NCBI GenBank assembly: GCA_018969225.1
Contig: JAGWYS010000003.1
Location: forward strand, 1-49,804
Length of the DNA stretch: 49,804 bases
Reading direction: 5' to 3'
DNA from: Gemmatimonadota bacterium
GTDB lineage: Bacteria > Gemmatimonadota > Gemmatimonadetes > Gemmatimonadales > Gemmatimonadaceae
Made by a program: the position numbers and the translations under genes. The number at the start of each line of letters is the position of its first letter. The stretch's first letter is position 1. Under the pieces are notes generated by a model. It saw nothing but the letters and a program-made list of their open reading frames with translations, had not been told where the DNA came from and ran no database searches. This document shows, piece by piece, positions 16,501-24,546 of this stretch.

Positions 16501-16902
16501 CAGCACCGCCGCGCCGTCCGGGGTCCACCCCTGCACCAGGTCGGCCCCGGGGTGCCAGGTGAGGCGCACCGGCTGTCCCCCCTCCACCGGCACCACGTAC
16601 ACATCCGTGTTGCCGCCGTACTCGGCGCTGAACGCCACGCGGCGGCCGTCGGGGGAGAGCTTGGGGTTCTGCGCCTGCCCCTGGAAGCTGGTGAGGCGCC
16701 GCGCGGCCCCGCCGGCCCGCTCCACCACCCAGACGTTGTTCGCGTAGGCGAAGGCAATGTGGGTGGCGCTGATCGACGGCGAGCGCAGCAGGCGGGTCCC
16801 CCCCTGGGCGGGCATGTCGGTTGCCACAAGGGTGGCCAGGGCGACGGCGAGGGACGCACGAACGGGGGACAGGCGCATGGACGGACGCATGGACGGGCGC
16901 AT
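13537..16902 (-). CDS. Secreted S41-family tricorn protease homologue
   Basis: 1121 aa. A signal peptide ending near MPAQG is followed by a long TolB/WD40-like propeller (SPDGRRVAFSAEYGGNTDVYVV, SPDGKSVAYFSDASGEYALV, SPDSRYVAYPKR), a second propeller-like part broken by a low-complexity Gly/Ala/Arg linker, a PDZ domain (TVSAGDYLLAVNGTDV) and the S41 protease core. Catalytic candidates are H781 in LAIGHSYV and S1005 in INEMAGSGGDLMPYMF, with VENEGVAPDIAVENYPRE near the C-terminus. Tricorn homologues degrade oligopeptides, and the signal peptide puts this one outside the cytoplasm. The start lies in a 12-bp repeat that offers three in-frame ATGs (16902, 16890, 16878). Confidence 0.92.
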   Translation of the reverse strand: MRPSMRPSMRLSPVRASLAVALATLVATDMPAQGGTRLLRSPSISATHIAFAYANNVWVVERAGGAARRLTSFQGQAQNPKLSPDGRRVAFSAEYGGNTDVYVVPVEGGQPVRLTWHPGADLVQGWTPDGAAVLFSSPRATWAPTGVPRFYTVPVTGGAATALPMPRANQGKLSPDGKRVAYRMPTSWDEERRNYRGGQNKPIWILDLATFALDTTPFAGTKEMDPVWVGEQVYFLSDRDGVSNVWRYDPRTRAVAQVTRFTDFDVKALDAQGQSLVFEQAGYVHLLDAPTGRHQVVPITATGDFPWMMPQWKDVGGRIVSLAISASGKRAAVEARGEVFTIPAEKGDVRNLTQADGSAEIAPVWSPDGKSVAYFSDASGEYALVIASQDGLGAKRVLALPEPSRPYAPAWSPNGRTIAYQDTHFRLWLVDVATGSAKVADTDPYFMADRSIVPVWSPDSRYVAYPKRLKSLFRAIFLYDTETGKAAQVTDGMADATSPAWDASGKYLWFFASTTFGLNSSLLDMTKYDRPDTRALYLAILAKGEPTPFLPESDEEGARGGDSVRTAAPRAGGDSGRVAPARAGAPAVRIDLDGIQQRVVAVPGVVERDYAALKAGVAGTVFFLEPVPASGTAGGAAGNTLHRYQLSARRAAPFASGLQQYTVSADGRKLLYRAGGGGGAGGTGGGAAALFLVDADKAPPSAGAGRLAVTLRALVDPRAEFRQIFEEGWRNQRNNLYVRNLHGSDWAAVKKMYEPLLAHVNHRADLNYLLDNMGAELAIGHSYVRGGDLPDVPDVDVGLLGADFTVENGRYRLARIYDGESWNPELRAPLATPGVTVSAGDYLLAVNGTDVRATDDLHRLLEGTANRQVVLTVGARADGQGARQVTVVPVASEQGLRTRAWVEHNRRYVDSVSQGKLAYVYLPNTGQPGYTSFNRYYFAQQDRLGVVVDERYNGGGSAADYIVDLLGRDFDGYFNNPVGARYPFTSPANGIWGPKVMIINEMAGSGGDLMPYMFRHRKLGPLVGTTTWGGLVATTDTPPFVDGGSMIAPRFGFFSREPKFNVENEGVAPDIAVENYPREVIGGRDPQLERAVQEALRLLQGWKNPRATQEPAAPAWGKRGR
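16867..16902 (-). repeat. 12-bp tandem repeat carrying three in-frame ATG starts
   Basis: On the minus strand three imperfect 12-bp copies (ATGCGCCCGTCC, ATGCGTCCGTCC, ATGCGCCTGTCC) lie at the tricorn start and encode Met-Arg-Pro/Leu-Ser repeats. None has a good Shine-Dalgarno. Copy-number change would alter only the signal-peptide n-region. Confidence 0.8.
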
Positions 16903-17095
16903 GGACGGGACGGATCGGGGCGACGGGACACGGACGGCCGCCTGGGCGGCCCCGGGGAGACGATACGCGCCGGGGGCGGCACGCGTGAGGGGCGCCCCGG
17001 ACGCCCGCCGGCGGCGCTTGCTCCGGGGGAGTCCGCGCGGGCAGCTTTCGCGCATGCCTCGCATCGCGGCACCCTGCGCGCCCCCCCTCGCCCTC

Positions 17096-17102
17096 GGGAG
17101 GA
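17096..17102 (+). promoter_or_regulatory. Strong Shine-Dalgarno deciding the TonB-hybrid start
   Basis: GGGAGGA lies 8 nt before the GTG at 17111. It favours that GTG over the in-frame ATG at 17054, which has no ribosome binding site. Confidence 0.75.
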
Positions 17103-17110
17103 CCCGGCAC

Positions 17111-18250
17111 GTGCGGCCATTGGCCGTGCTCGGCTGCACTGGGCTCCTGCTGGCGACGGGTGCCGCAACGCTCTCCGCGCAGTCCGGGGCGCAGGGAGTG
17201 GTCCGCGGGATGGTGCGCAGCGAGAGCGGCTCGCCGCTGGGGGGCGCACAGCTGCGGGTGCAGCCGCTGGCGGGCGGCAGCTGGACCGCCGAGTCGGACG
17301 AGGACGGGCGCGTGCAGCTGGCGCGCGTACCGGCGGGGGAGGCCTGGGTGCACGTGCGACGCCTGGGGTATCGGCCGGAGTCGCTGCAGGTGACCGTCGC
17401 GCCGCAGACCCCGGCCGAGGTGCAGCTGCGCCTGGCGCGCGCGGTGGCCGAGCTGGCCCCGGTGGTGGTGCGCGGGCGCACCGAGGTGGCCGGCCCCATG
17501 GCGGGGTTCTACCGGCGGCAGAGCCAGGGGCATGGGCGCTTTTTCACCGAGGCGGCGGTGGCGCAGCGCAACCCCATCCAGTTCACCGACCTGCTGCGCG
17601 GGGTCCCCGGCATCCGCATCGAGCAGCGCGGGCTCAACACGGCGGTGCGCATCCGCGGCAACCGCTGCGCGCCGCTGGTGTGGCTGGACGGCCAGGCGAT
17701 GGGGGCGGCCGAGGTGGACCTGGACGCCTTCGATCCGCGCTCCTTCGAGGGGATCGAGATCTACGGCGGGGGCGCGAGCGTCCCCGTGGAGTTCCAGCGC
17801 AACTTCGGCATCAGCAGCAGCTGCGGGACCATCATCCTCTGGACCAAGCGGGGGGAGCCGCGGCAACGCCGGCGCGCAAAGGACGCGCTCACGCCCGCGG
17901 CGCAGATTGCCCAGTGGCTGGAGCGCGGCGAGGTGTTCGCCCCCCGCGACGTGGACGCCCCGGCCATGATCGACTCGGGGGCCCTCGTGCGCCCGGTCTA
18001 CCCCGACTCGCTGTTCGCCACGCGCACCCCCGGCTACGTGCTGGCCGAGTTCGTGGTGAGCGCGCGCGGCGAGGTGGAGGTGGAGAGCTACAACGTCGTG
18101 ATCTCCTCGCACCCGTCGCTGGTGGTGCCGGTGCGGGTGGCGCTGCGCGACCAGCGCTTCGCCCCCGCGCGCCGGCAGGGCGTGCCGGTGCGCCAGGTGG
18201 TCCAGCAGCCGTTCACCTTCGTTCCCGACTCCACCGCCCGCCGCCGATGA
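17111..18250 (+). CDS. Hybrid protein: carboxypeptidase-regulatory domain + TonB-receptor plug + TonB C-terminal domain
   Basis: 379 aa from the GTG at 17111. A signal peptide (1-24) leads to a CarboxypepD_reg-like domain (about 28-110, VRGMVRSESGSPLGGAQLRV). Next is a plug-like domain (about 145-246) with GVPGIRIEQRGLNTAVRIRG, PLVWLDGQ and CGTIILWTKRG; two Cys (186, 238) may form a disulphide. After a charged linker comes a TonB C-terminal-type domain (about 295-370): AEFVVSARGEVEVESYNVV, LRDQRFAPARRQGVPVRQVVQQPFTF. There is no beta-barrel, so it is not a receptor; it may be an adaptor between TonB boxes and receptors or a regulator. Its stop overlaps the next ATG (ATGA). Each domain call is by motif only. 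Confidence 0.75.
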   Translation: MRPLAVLGCTGLLLATGAATLSAQSGAQGVVRGMVRSESGSPLGGAQLRVQPLAGGSWTAESDEDGRVQLARVPAGEAWVHVRRLGYRPESLQVTVAPQTPAEVQLRLARAVAELAPVVVRGRTEVAGPMAGFYRRQSQGHGRFFTEAAVAQRNPIQFTDLLRGVPGIRIEQRGLNTAVRIRGNRCAPLVWLDGQAMGAAEVDLDAFDPRSFEGIEIYGGGASVPVEFQRNFGISSSCGTIILWTKRGEPRQRRRAKDALTPAAQIAQWLERGEVFAPRDVDAPAMIDSGALVRPVYPDSLFATRTPGYVLAEFVVSARGEVEVESYNVVISSHPSLVVPVRVALRDQRFAPARRQGVPVRQVVQQPFTFVPDSTARRR

Positions 18251-18654
18251 TCATGCGCGCCGTCACCTGCCTCCTCCTCGCCGCCGTCGTCGTCCCCCTG
18301 CACGCGCAGGGCGGCGCCCGCGCGCGGCAGGAGATCGGGCGCACCGTGGCCGGGACCCCGGTGTTCCTGGAGACGAAGACGCTCCGCCGCCACGGCGACA
18401 CCGTGACTGTGGCGGTGCGGGCGGCGCTGGCGCCCCCCATCACGCACCCCAAGGGGGCGCTGTCCAGCACCCGCACCATCACCATGGTGCACTGCCCCAC
18501 GCGCACGGTGGCCACTCGCGAAAGCTGGTACTACCTGGACGCGGCGGGAACGAAGGAGGGGATGCACCGCACGGTGAAGATCCCGGGGTTTGGCCCCGCC
18601 ACGAAGGGGTCGCTGGGGGACGTGGTGCTGCAGCACCTCTGCGCCGCGAAGTAG
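18247..18654 (+). CDS. Surface-adhesin protein E-like exported protein
   Basis: 135 aa. The ATG at 18247 overlaps the stop of the TonB-hybrid gene by 4 bp. A signal peptide (MIMRAVTCLLLAAVVVPLHAQ) precedes a small beta-rich domain with GTPVFLETKTLRRHGDTVTVAVR, TMVHCPTRTVATRESWYYLDAAG and a C-terminal LQHLCAAK. The paired Cys and the pattern 'C.....A....YYDA.G' are those of the Adhesin_E family, widespread exported proteins mostly without a known role. Coupling to the TonB hybrid suggests the two are made together in the envelope. Confidence 0.7.
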   Translation: MIMRAVTCLLLAAVVVPLHAQGGARARQEIGRTVAGTPVFLETKTLRRHGDTVTVAVRAALAPPITHPKGALSSTRTITMVHCPTRTVATRESWYYLDAAGTKEGMHRTVKIPGFGPATKGSLGDVVLQHLCAAK

Positions 18655-18721
18655 CCCGGGAGCGCCGGCGCCGGAGGCGCCCCCGTTGAATCCGGGCGCG
18701 CACGGGGCCACAATATCCACC

Positions 18722-19288
18722 ATGCCTACCCCCGCCGACTGGAGACAGTGGCACCGCTGGATCGGTGCCCCCGCCGCACTCTTCCTGGCCTTCGCCTCCC
18801 TCACCGGCGTGCTGGTGGCCGGCACGGAGTTCTTCGGCGAGGACGAGGCCGTGCGCGAGGCCAACCGCACGCTGGTGAGCGCCGTGAAGACCACCTCGCC
18901 GCCGGACGCATGGCAGGGGGTGGTGAACCAGGTGATGGCGGGGGCCGCCCGCGAGGCGCCCGGCGCCCCGGTGGACAAGATCGCCATCGAGCTCAAGGGG
19001 ACAGCGCCGGTCATCACCGTGTACCTGGGGAAGCCCGAGGGCGGCGAGGACAAGCGCCTCCTGTTTGACGCGCGCACCGGGGCGTTCCTGCGCAGCGACG
19101 GCTACGCCGACAAGCCGCTGGTCAACCGCATCCACTCCGGCGAGGCGTTCGGCGACGGCGGGCTGGTGGCGGCCATGGTGTGGGGGCTCGCGCTGTTCGC
19201 GCTCACCGTGAGCGGCTTCGCGCTGTACTGGCGGCTGGCCGGCGCCAACCGGCAGGGACGCACGGGGCTCAAGCGCTGGTTCTTCTGA
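18722..19288 (+). CDS. PepSY-associated transmembrane (PepSY_TM) domain protein
   Basis: 188 aa. A first membrane helix (about 10-34, WHRWIGAPAALFLAFASLTGVLVAG) is followed by a periplasmic PepSY-like part (IAIELKGTAPVITVYLG...LLFDARTGAFLRSDGYADKPLVNRIHSGE) and a second helix (about 144-170, LALFALTVSGFALYWRL). This is the short two-helix form of PepSY_TM proteins, often found beside TonB-dependent uptake genes and linked to siderophore iron reduction or envelope peptidase control. No Shine-Dalgarno is seen before the ATG at 18722. It ends before a hairpin terminator. Confidence 0.85.
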   Translation: MPTPADWRQWHRWIGAPAALFLAFASLTGVLVAGTEFFGEDEAVREANRTLVSAVKTTSPPDAWQGVVNQVMAGAAREAPGAPVDKIAIELKGTAPVITVYLGKPEGGEDKRLLFDARTGAFLRSDGYADKPLVNRIHSGEAFGDGGLVAAMVWGLALFALTVSGFALYWRLAGANRQGRTGLKRWFF

Positions 19289-19315
19289 ACGCCGCGCCGC
19301 CGGGATGAACGCCAG

Positions 19316-19356
19316 CGGGGCCGGGGACGCACCGTGCGGTGACGCCCCCGGCCCCG
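19316..19356. terminator. Bidirectional hairpin terminator
   Basis: 11-bp stem CGGGGCCGGGG / CCCCGGCCCCG (19316-19326 with 19346-19356) with a 19-nt loop, between the convergent PepSY and VPS10/BNR genes. Confidence 0.65.
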
Positions 19357-19375
19357 TCGGCCATCCTCCCGCGCG

Positions 19376-22300
19376 CTACGGGGTGATGCGCGGCGGCCTC
19401 CGGTCCACCACTTCCGGGAGCCCCTTCGCCGAGAGCTGCGCGTTGAGCGGCGGGAGACCGTCGGCCAGCGCCTTCTCGATGTCCGCCAGGTGGCGGGCCA
19501 GCTGCTCCTTGAGGATCCCCTGCACCTCCACCGCCTGCGTGGTGGGACGGAAGTCGGCGGTGGCCACGCCGTTGGCGAGGTAGCCGATCTTGGAGATGAG
19601 CATCGACCCGAAGCGGACGCCGTCCTGCCCGGTGCCCGTCTGCCGCAGGTCCACCAGCTTCATCTCCTGCTCCACCAGCGCGGCGTCCAGCGCCTGCGCG
19701 GCGCGCGTCACCTCGGGGTCGCGCGCCAGCCGCTGCACCTGCTGCAGCTGCAGCCGCACCGCCTCCAGCCGGTGCACCGCCGTCCCGGCGGCGTTCAGCT
19801 CGCCCTTGAGCGCGGCCAGCGTGCGCACCTGCTCGGCGATCTCCGCCTCGGTGCCGCCGCTGGTGGGGTCCTTCCGCACCTCCAGCGGCTGCGACTGCAC
19901 CGCGCCGTCCACCGTGAGGCGCACCGTGTAGCGCCCGGGGGGCATCAGGATCGACACGCGGCTGGTGCCGGGGGCCGCCCGTCCCTCGGGGCCGGTGAGG
20001 ATGTGGTCGGCATACAGCGGCGAGGTGAGGAGCCGCACCTCCATGCTGGGCTCGTCGCGCAGGTCCCAGTGCAGGCGGTTGATCCCCGCCGCGTTGGGGC
20101 CGCGCAGCGTGCGCACCACGGCGCCGGCGGCGTCCAGGATCTCCACCGTGGGCGCCGCCTTGGCGGGTGCCTTGAGGAAGTAGTTGATCGACGCGCCGTA
20201 CTCCGGGTCGTCGCCGGCGGTGGGGTCGTCGTAGGTGGTGCTGGGCGCCGTGATGGGGCGGAAGCGGTACGCCGCCCGCGGCGGGAACAGGTGCGCCGGC
20301 TTCGCCGCCACCTCGCCGGTGAGCTGCTGCAGCGGCGCGAGGTCGTCCAGGATCCAGAAGCCGCGCCCGTAGGTGGAGATCACCAGGTCGTTGAAGTGCT
20401 CCTGCACCACGATCCCCGACACCGGCGCGTGCGGCAGGTTGTTCTGCAGCGGCAGCCACCGGTCGCCCGCGTCGTAGGACACGTAGATGGCGTTCTCCGT
20501 CCCCAGGTACAGCATCCCCCGCCGCACCGGATCCTCGATGATGATCTTGGCGTAGCTCAGCATGCTCACCGGGATCCCGCTCACGATCTTCACCCACGTC
20601 TTCCCGAAGTCGGTGGTGCGGTAGACGTAGGGGTTCCGGTCGTCCTCCTGGTGCGCGTCCACGGTGATGTACGCGGTGGCGTCGTCCCACTTGGACGCGG
20701 CGATGGAGCGGACCGACCCCCACGCCGGGATCCCCGGGATGTTGGCGGTGAGGTTCACCCACGTCTTCCCGTCGTCACGCGTGAGCTGCAGCTGCCCGTC
20801 GTTGGTCCCCGCCCAGATGACGCCCCGCTGCCGCGGCGACTCGGCGATGCCGTACACCACCCCCGCGTACTCCACCCCGATGTTGTCCGGGGTGAGCCCC
20901 CCGGAGCTCTTCATCCGGCTGCGGTCGTTGCGGGTGAGGTCGGGGCTGATCACCTGCCAGCTGTGCCCGCCGTCGCGCGTGCGGTGCACGTGCTGGCTGC
21001 CGGTGTACAGCGTCTGGTGGTCGTGCGGCGAGATGAGCAGCGGCGCGTCCCACACGAAGCGGTACTTGAGCCCCTCCGCCGGGCCGTTGGCCTGCTGCGG
21101 CCACACCTCCACGTGCCGGAACTGCCGCCGGTTCTCCTCGAAGCGCACCACGATCCCCCCCACCATCCCGCTCCCCGACGCGGTGCTGTAGATGATGTTG
21201 GGGTCGGTCGGGTCGGGGGTGGCCCACCCGCTCTCGCCGCCCCCCACGGAGTGCCACATCCCGCGCGAGATCCCGGCGCTCCGCCCGCCCATCACGCGGC
21301 TGTTGCTGGGGCCGCGGTACGACGGCTCGTCCTGCTTGTTCCCCAGCACGTGGTAGGGGACCTGGTTGTCCACCGTGACGTGGTAGATCTGCGCGTTCGA
21401 CAGGCGCTGCCGGAACCAGGTGCGCCCGCGGTTGGTGGTGATGGACAGCCCCTGGTCGTGCGCCACCACCTGCCGGTTGGCGTTGGTGGGGTCGATCCAG
21501 ATGTCATGGTGGTCGCCCCCCGGCGCCTCCTGCCCCGACAGCACCTGCAGCGTGCGCCCGCCGTCGATGGACCGGCTGTAGGACGCGGTGAGGAAGTAGA
21601 GCTCGTTCTCGTTGTCGGGGGTGACCGCCATCCGCGAGTAGTAGTGCGCGCGCCCCATGGCGTTGCGGTCGCGCGTCACCAGCTGCCAGGTGGCGCCGTC
21701 GTTGTCGCTGCGCCACAGCTGCCCGCTCTCGGTGGCCTCCCCCTCCCAGGGCACGCCGTCGCCCGTCTCGATGAGCGCGAACACGCGCGACGGGTTGGAG
21801 CGCGCGATGGCCACGGCGTGCTTGCCGGTGACCTTCCCCGGGAGCCCGTTGCCGACCAGGCGCGTCCAGGTGGCGCCGCCGTCGGTGCTCTTGAACAGCC
21901 CGCTCCCGGGGCCGCCGCTGAAGCGCCCCCAGGTGTGGATGACGATCTGCCACATCCCCGCGTACAGGATGCGCGGATTGGCGGGGTGCATCGCCAGGTC
22001 GGAGCACCCCGCATCGGGGGAGGTGAACAGCACGCGCGTCCAGGTGCCCCCGCCGTCGGTGGTGCGGAACACCCCGCGCTCCTGCTGGGGGCCGTACGCG
22101 GTCCCCAGCGCGCACGCGAGGACGATGTCGGGGTTGGTGGGGTGCACCACCACGCGCGCGATGCGGCCGGTCTTCTCCAGCCCCATGGCCTTCCAGGTGC
22201 GCCCCGCGTCGGTGCTCTTGAAGATCCCCTGGCCGATGGAGATGTGGCTGCGGATGTGCGCCTCGCCGGTGCCGGCCCACACCACGTTGGGATCGCTGGG

Positions 22301-22642
22301 GGCCACCGCGAGCGCCCCGATGGACTGCACCGGCTGGTCGTCGAACAGCTCGGTCCAGTGCACGCCCCCGTCGGTGGTCTTGTAGATCCCCCCGGAGGCG
22401 GCCCCCACGTAGTAGGTGGACGCGTCGCCGGGGATCCCCGCGGCGGAGGTGAAGCGGTTCCCCTCGGGGCCGATGTGCCGCCAGGGGAGGGCGCCGTAGA
22501 GCGCCTCCGTCACGGCCGGCCCATCGGGCGCCGGCGCCGCGGCTCCGCCCCGTCGCTGGGCCGCGACGGGGAGGGCGCCAAGCAGCAGGAGGGCGGCCGC
22601 CGTCACCGCGGCGGCCGGGGGGACAACGCGGGGACGGCGCAT
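19376..22642 (-). CDS. Exported VPS10/sortilin-like BNR-repeat (Asp-box) protein
   Basis: 1088 aa. A signal peptide (about 1-28, ending VAAQRR) is followed by many Asp-box/BNR blades: TTDGGVHWTEL, STDAGRTWKAM, TTDGGGTWTRV, STDGGATWTRL, TTNRGRTWFRQ, TRDGGHSWQVI, TRDDGKTWVNL and TTDFGKTWVKI. They form one or two large propellers. The C-terminal part (ILMPPGRYTVRLTVDGA..., then helical EIAEQVRTLAALKGELNAAG) is typical of the bacterial 'WD40/YVTN/BNR-like glycosyl hydrolase' group. Despite that name, enzymatic activity is not established; carbohydrate or peptide binding is possible. The ATG at 22642 has AGGAG about 7 nt upstream and lies 35 nt after icd. Confidence 0.88.
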   Translation of the reverse strand: MRRPRVVPPAAAVTAAALLLLGALPVAAQRRGGAAAPAPDGPAVTEALYGALPWRHIGPEGNRFTSAAGIPGDASTYYVGAASGGIYKTTDGGVHWTELFDDQPVQSIGALAVAPSDPNVVWAGTGEAHIRSHISIGQGIFKSTDAGRTWKAMGLEKTGRIARVVVHPTNPDIVLACALGTAYGPQQERGVFRTTDGGGTWTRVLFTSPDAGCSDLAMHPANPRILYAGMWQIVIHTWGRFSGGPGSGLFKSTDGGATWTRLVGNGLPGKVTGKHAVAIARSNPSRVFALIETGDGVPWEGEATESGQLWRSDNDGATWQLVTRDRNAMGRAHYYSRMAVTPDNENELYFLTASYSRSIDGGRTLQVLSGQEAPGGDHHDIWIDPTNANRQVVAHDQGLSITTNRGRTWFRQRLSNAQIYHVTVDNQVPYHVLGNKQDEPSYRGPSNSRVMGGRSAGISRGMWHSVGGGESGWATPDPTDPNIIYSTASGSGMVGGIVVRFEENRRQFRHVEVWPQQANGPAEGLKYRFVWDAPLLISPHDHQTLYTGSQHVHRTRDGGHSWQVISPDLTRNDRSRMKSSGGLTPDNIGVEYAGVVYGIAESPRQRGVIWAGTNDGQLQLTRDDGKTWVNLTANIPGIPAWGSVRSIAASKWDDATAYITVDAHQEDDRNPYVYRTTDFGKTWVKIVSGIPVSMLSYAKIIIEDPVRRGMLYLGTENAIYVSYDAGDRWLPLQNNLPHAPVSGIVVQEHFNDLVISTYGRGFWILDDLAPLQQLTGEVAAKPAHLFPPRAAYRFRPITAPSTTYDDPTAGDDPEYGASINYFLKAPAKAAPTVEILDAAGAVVRTLRGPNAAGINRLHWDLRDEPSMEVRLLTSPLYADHILTGPEGRAAPGTSRVSILMPPGRYTVRLTVDGAVQSQPLEVRKDPTSGGTEAEIAEQVRTLAALKGELNAAGTAVHRLEAVRLQLQQVQRLARDPEVTRAAQALDAALVEQEMKLVDLRQTGTGQDGVRFGSMLISKIGYLANGVATADFRPTTQAVEVQGILKEQLARHLADIEKALADGLPPLNAQLSAKGLPEVVDRRPPRITP

Positions 22643-22677
22643 GCGCAGGCTCCTGGTGCGGGTGCGGGGCTCGGTGG

Positions 22678-23895
22678 TCAGGCCATCTTCGCCTGGAGGC
22701 GCCGGTCGATGGCGTCCAGGAACTCCTCGGTGTGCAGGAACGGCGTGTCCTTCGAGATCAGGATGGCCAGGTCCTTCGTCATCTCCCCCGCCTCCACCGC
22801 CTCGATGCACACCCGCTCCAGCGTCTCGGCGAAGCGCGTCACCTCGGGGGTGCCGTCCAGCTTCCCGCGGTGCGCCAGCCCGCGCGTCCACGCGAAGATC
22901 GACGCAATCGGGTTGGTGGAGGTCTTCCGCCCCTTCTGGTGCTCGCGGTAGTGGCGCGTGACCGTGCCGTGCGCCGCCTCCGCCTCCATGGTCTTCCCGT
23001 CGGGGGTGAGGAGCACCGAGGTCATCAGCCCCAGCGAGCCGAACCCCTGCGCGACGATGTCCGACTGCACGTCGCCGTCGTAGTTCTTGCACGCCCACAC
23101 GTAGCCCCCCTCCCACTTGATGGCGCACGCCACCATGTCGTCGATGAGGCGGTGCTCGTACGTGAGCCCCTTCGCCGCGAACTCGGCGGCGAACTCCGCG
23201 TCGAACACCTCCTGGAACAGGTCCTTGAACTGCCCGTCGTAGGCCTTGAGGATGGTGTTCTTGGTGCTGAGGTACACCGGGTAGTTCCGCTGCAGCCCGT
23301 AGCGGAAGCTGGCGCGCGCGAAGTCGCGGATGGAGTCGTTGAAGTTGTACATCCCCATCGCCACCCCGCCGTCGGCGCCGAACTTGGCCACGTCGAAGCG
23401 CATCGGCTCGCCGCCGTCCGCGGGCGTGTAGGTGACGGTGACCGTCCCCGGGCCCGGCACCTTGAAGTCGGTGGCCTTGTACTGGTCGCCGTGCGCGTGG
23501 CGCCCCACCACGATGGGCTTCGTCCACCCCGGCACGAGGCGCGGGATGTTGCTGATGATGATGGGCTCGCGGAAGATCACGCCGCCCAGGATGTTGCGGA
23601 TGGTGCCGTTGGGGCTCTTCCACATCTTCTTGAGCCCGAACTCCTCGACGCGCGCCTCGTCGGGGGTGATGGTGGCGCACTTCACCGCCACGCCGTGCCG
23701 CTTCGTGGCCTCGGCGGAGTCGATGGTCACCTGGTCGCCGGTGGCGTCGCGGTGCTGGATCCCCAGGTCGTAGTAATCGAGCTGGAGGTCCAGGTAGGGG
23801 AGGATCAGCTTGTCCTTGATGAACTGCCAGATGATGCGCGTCATCTCGTCGCCGTCCATCTCGACGACGGGGTTGACCACCGTGATCTTGGCCAT
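22678..23895 (-). CDS. icd: NADP-dependent isocitrate dehydrogenase (eukaryotic-type, homodimeric)
   Basis: 405 aa, full length for the type II dimeric enzyme. It begins [23 protein letters not shown] and has the substrate loop [20 protein letters not shown], metal-binding Asp residues in [27 protein letters not shown] and the NADP motif [19 protein letters not shown]...[15 protein letters not shown]. It converts isocitrate and NADP+ to 2-oxoglutarate, CO2 and NADPH in the cytosolic TCA cycle. It is closer in pattern to mitochondrial/cytosolic eukaryotic IDH than to E. coli Icd. It lies downstream of asparaginase in the rpsP cluster, with a 122-bp gap that may hold its own promoter. Confidence 0.96.
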   Translation of the reverse strand: MAKITVVNPVVEMDGDEMTRIIWQFIKDKLILPYLDLQLDYYDLGIQHRDATGDQVTIDSAEATKRHGVAVKCATITPDEARVEEFGLKKMWKSPNGTIRNILGGVIFREPIIISNIPRLVPGWTKPIVVGRHAHGDQYKATDFKVPGPGTVTVTYTPADGGEPMRFDVAKFGADGGVAMGMYNFNDSIRDFARASFRYGLQRNYPVYLSTKNTILKAYDGQFKDLFQEVFDAEFAAEFAAKGLTYEHRLIDDMVACAIKWEGGYVWACKNYDGDVQSDIVAQGFGSLGLMTSVLLTPDGKTMEAEAAHGTVTRHYREHQKGRKTSTNPIASIFAWTRGLAHRGKLDGTPEVTRFAETLERVCIEAVEAGEMTKDLAILISKDTPFLHTEEFLDAIDRRLQAKMA

Positions 23896-24017
23896 GCGGG
23901 TGTGTGGGCGGGCTCGGGGTGCCTCACCGACGCGCGGCGGAATGCCGCGCCCGGAGGTCCGTCCAAACTGTCCCGCGTACCGCACGGGGGCCAGTCGCGG
24001 CGCCCCCAGCCAAACCG

Positions 24018-24536
24018 CTACCCGGCCGTCCCTTCCGCCGCCCCCGGCGAGGCCTCCTCGAACACCCCCAGCGCCCGGTTCTTCCGCACCCGTCCCGCCG
24101 GGAACACCCGCCCGTTCATGGCCACGTACACCCCCGGCGGGAGCGCCTGCGCGAAGCTCAGCGCGCTCCCCAGGTTGAACAGCCCGTCGGAGCTGCCGAA
24201 GGCGTAGGGGACCATCGCCCCGGTGAGCACCACGGTCCGCCCCGCCAGCCGCGGGTCCGCCTGCAGCACGGCGGCGGTGTCCACCATGGTGTCGGTGCCG
24301 TGGGTGATCACCAGCTGGCGCTCGGGGCAGGCGGCGCACGCCGCGGCAATCGCCTCCCGGTGGGCCGAGGTCATCTCGAGGCTGTCCACCAGCATCAAGA
24401 CCTCCACCGCCACGTCCAGCCGGCACCGCCCGCGGCGAAGCATCTCCTCCACGTGCGTGGCCCGGAAGTGCAGCGTGCCGGCCAGCTCGTCGTACTCCTT
24501 GTCGAAGGTCCCGCCCGTCACGAACACGCGCAGCAT
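24018..24536 (-). CDS. Single-domain (short) asparaginase-family protein
   Basis: 172 aa, about half the usual 320-350 aa of L-asparaginase. It contains the N-terminal catalytic domain with both Thr motifs, [12 protein letters not shown] and [13 protein letters not shown], and the following [23 protein letters not shown]. The C-terminal domain is absent and the protein ends with an ordinary tail. Short proteins of this length are known in other bacteria, so this looks like the short family form rather than a truncated gene. It presumably hydrolyses asparagine or a related amide. The ATG at 24536 is preceded by GAGGGAGGGA, 10 nt after the trmD stop, at the place where rplS often sits. Confidence 0.85.
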   Translation of the reverse strand: MLRVFVTGGTFDKEYDELAGTLHFRATHVEEMLRRGRCRLDVAVEVLMLVDSLEMTSAHREAIAAACAACPERQLVITHGTDTMVDTAAVLQADPRLAGRTVVLTGAMVPYAFGSSDGLFNLGSALSFAQALPPGVYVAMNGRVFPAGRVRKNRALGVFEEASPGAAEGTAG

Positions 24537-24546
24537 CGTCCCTCCC

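Noticed and set aside
13855-18654. 1599-codon plus-strand open frame across tricorn and TonB-hybrid genes
   Set aside because: Only its last part (from 18247) is a real gene; the rest is antisense to the tricorn gene or in the wrong frame of the TonB hybrid.
24018-24536. Asparaginase as a truncated pseudogene
   Set aside because: Both catalytic motifs, a strong ribosome binding site and a clean stop are present, and short single-domain asparaginases exist; no leftover C-terminal half follows.
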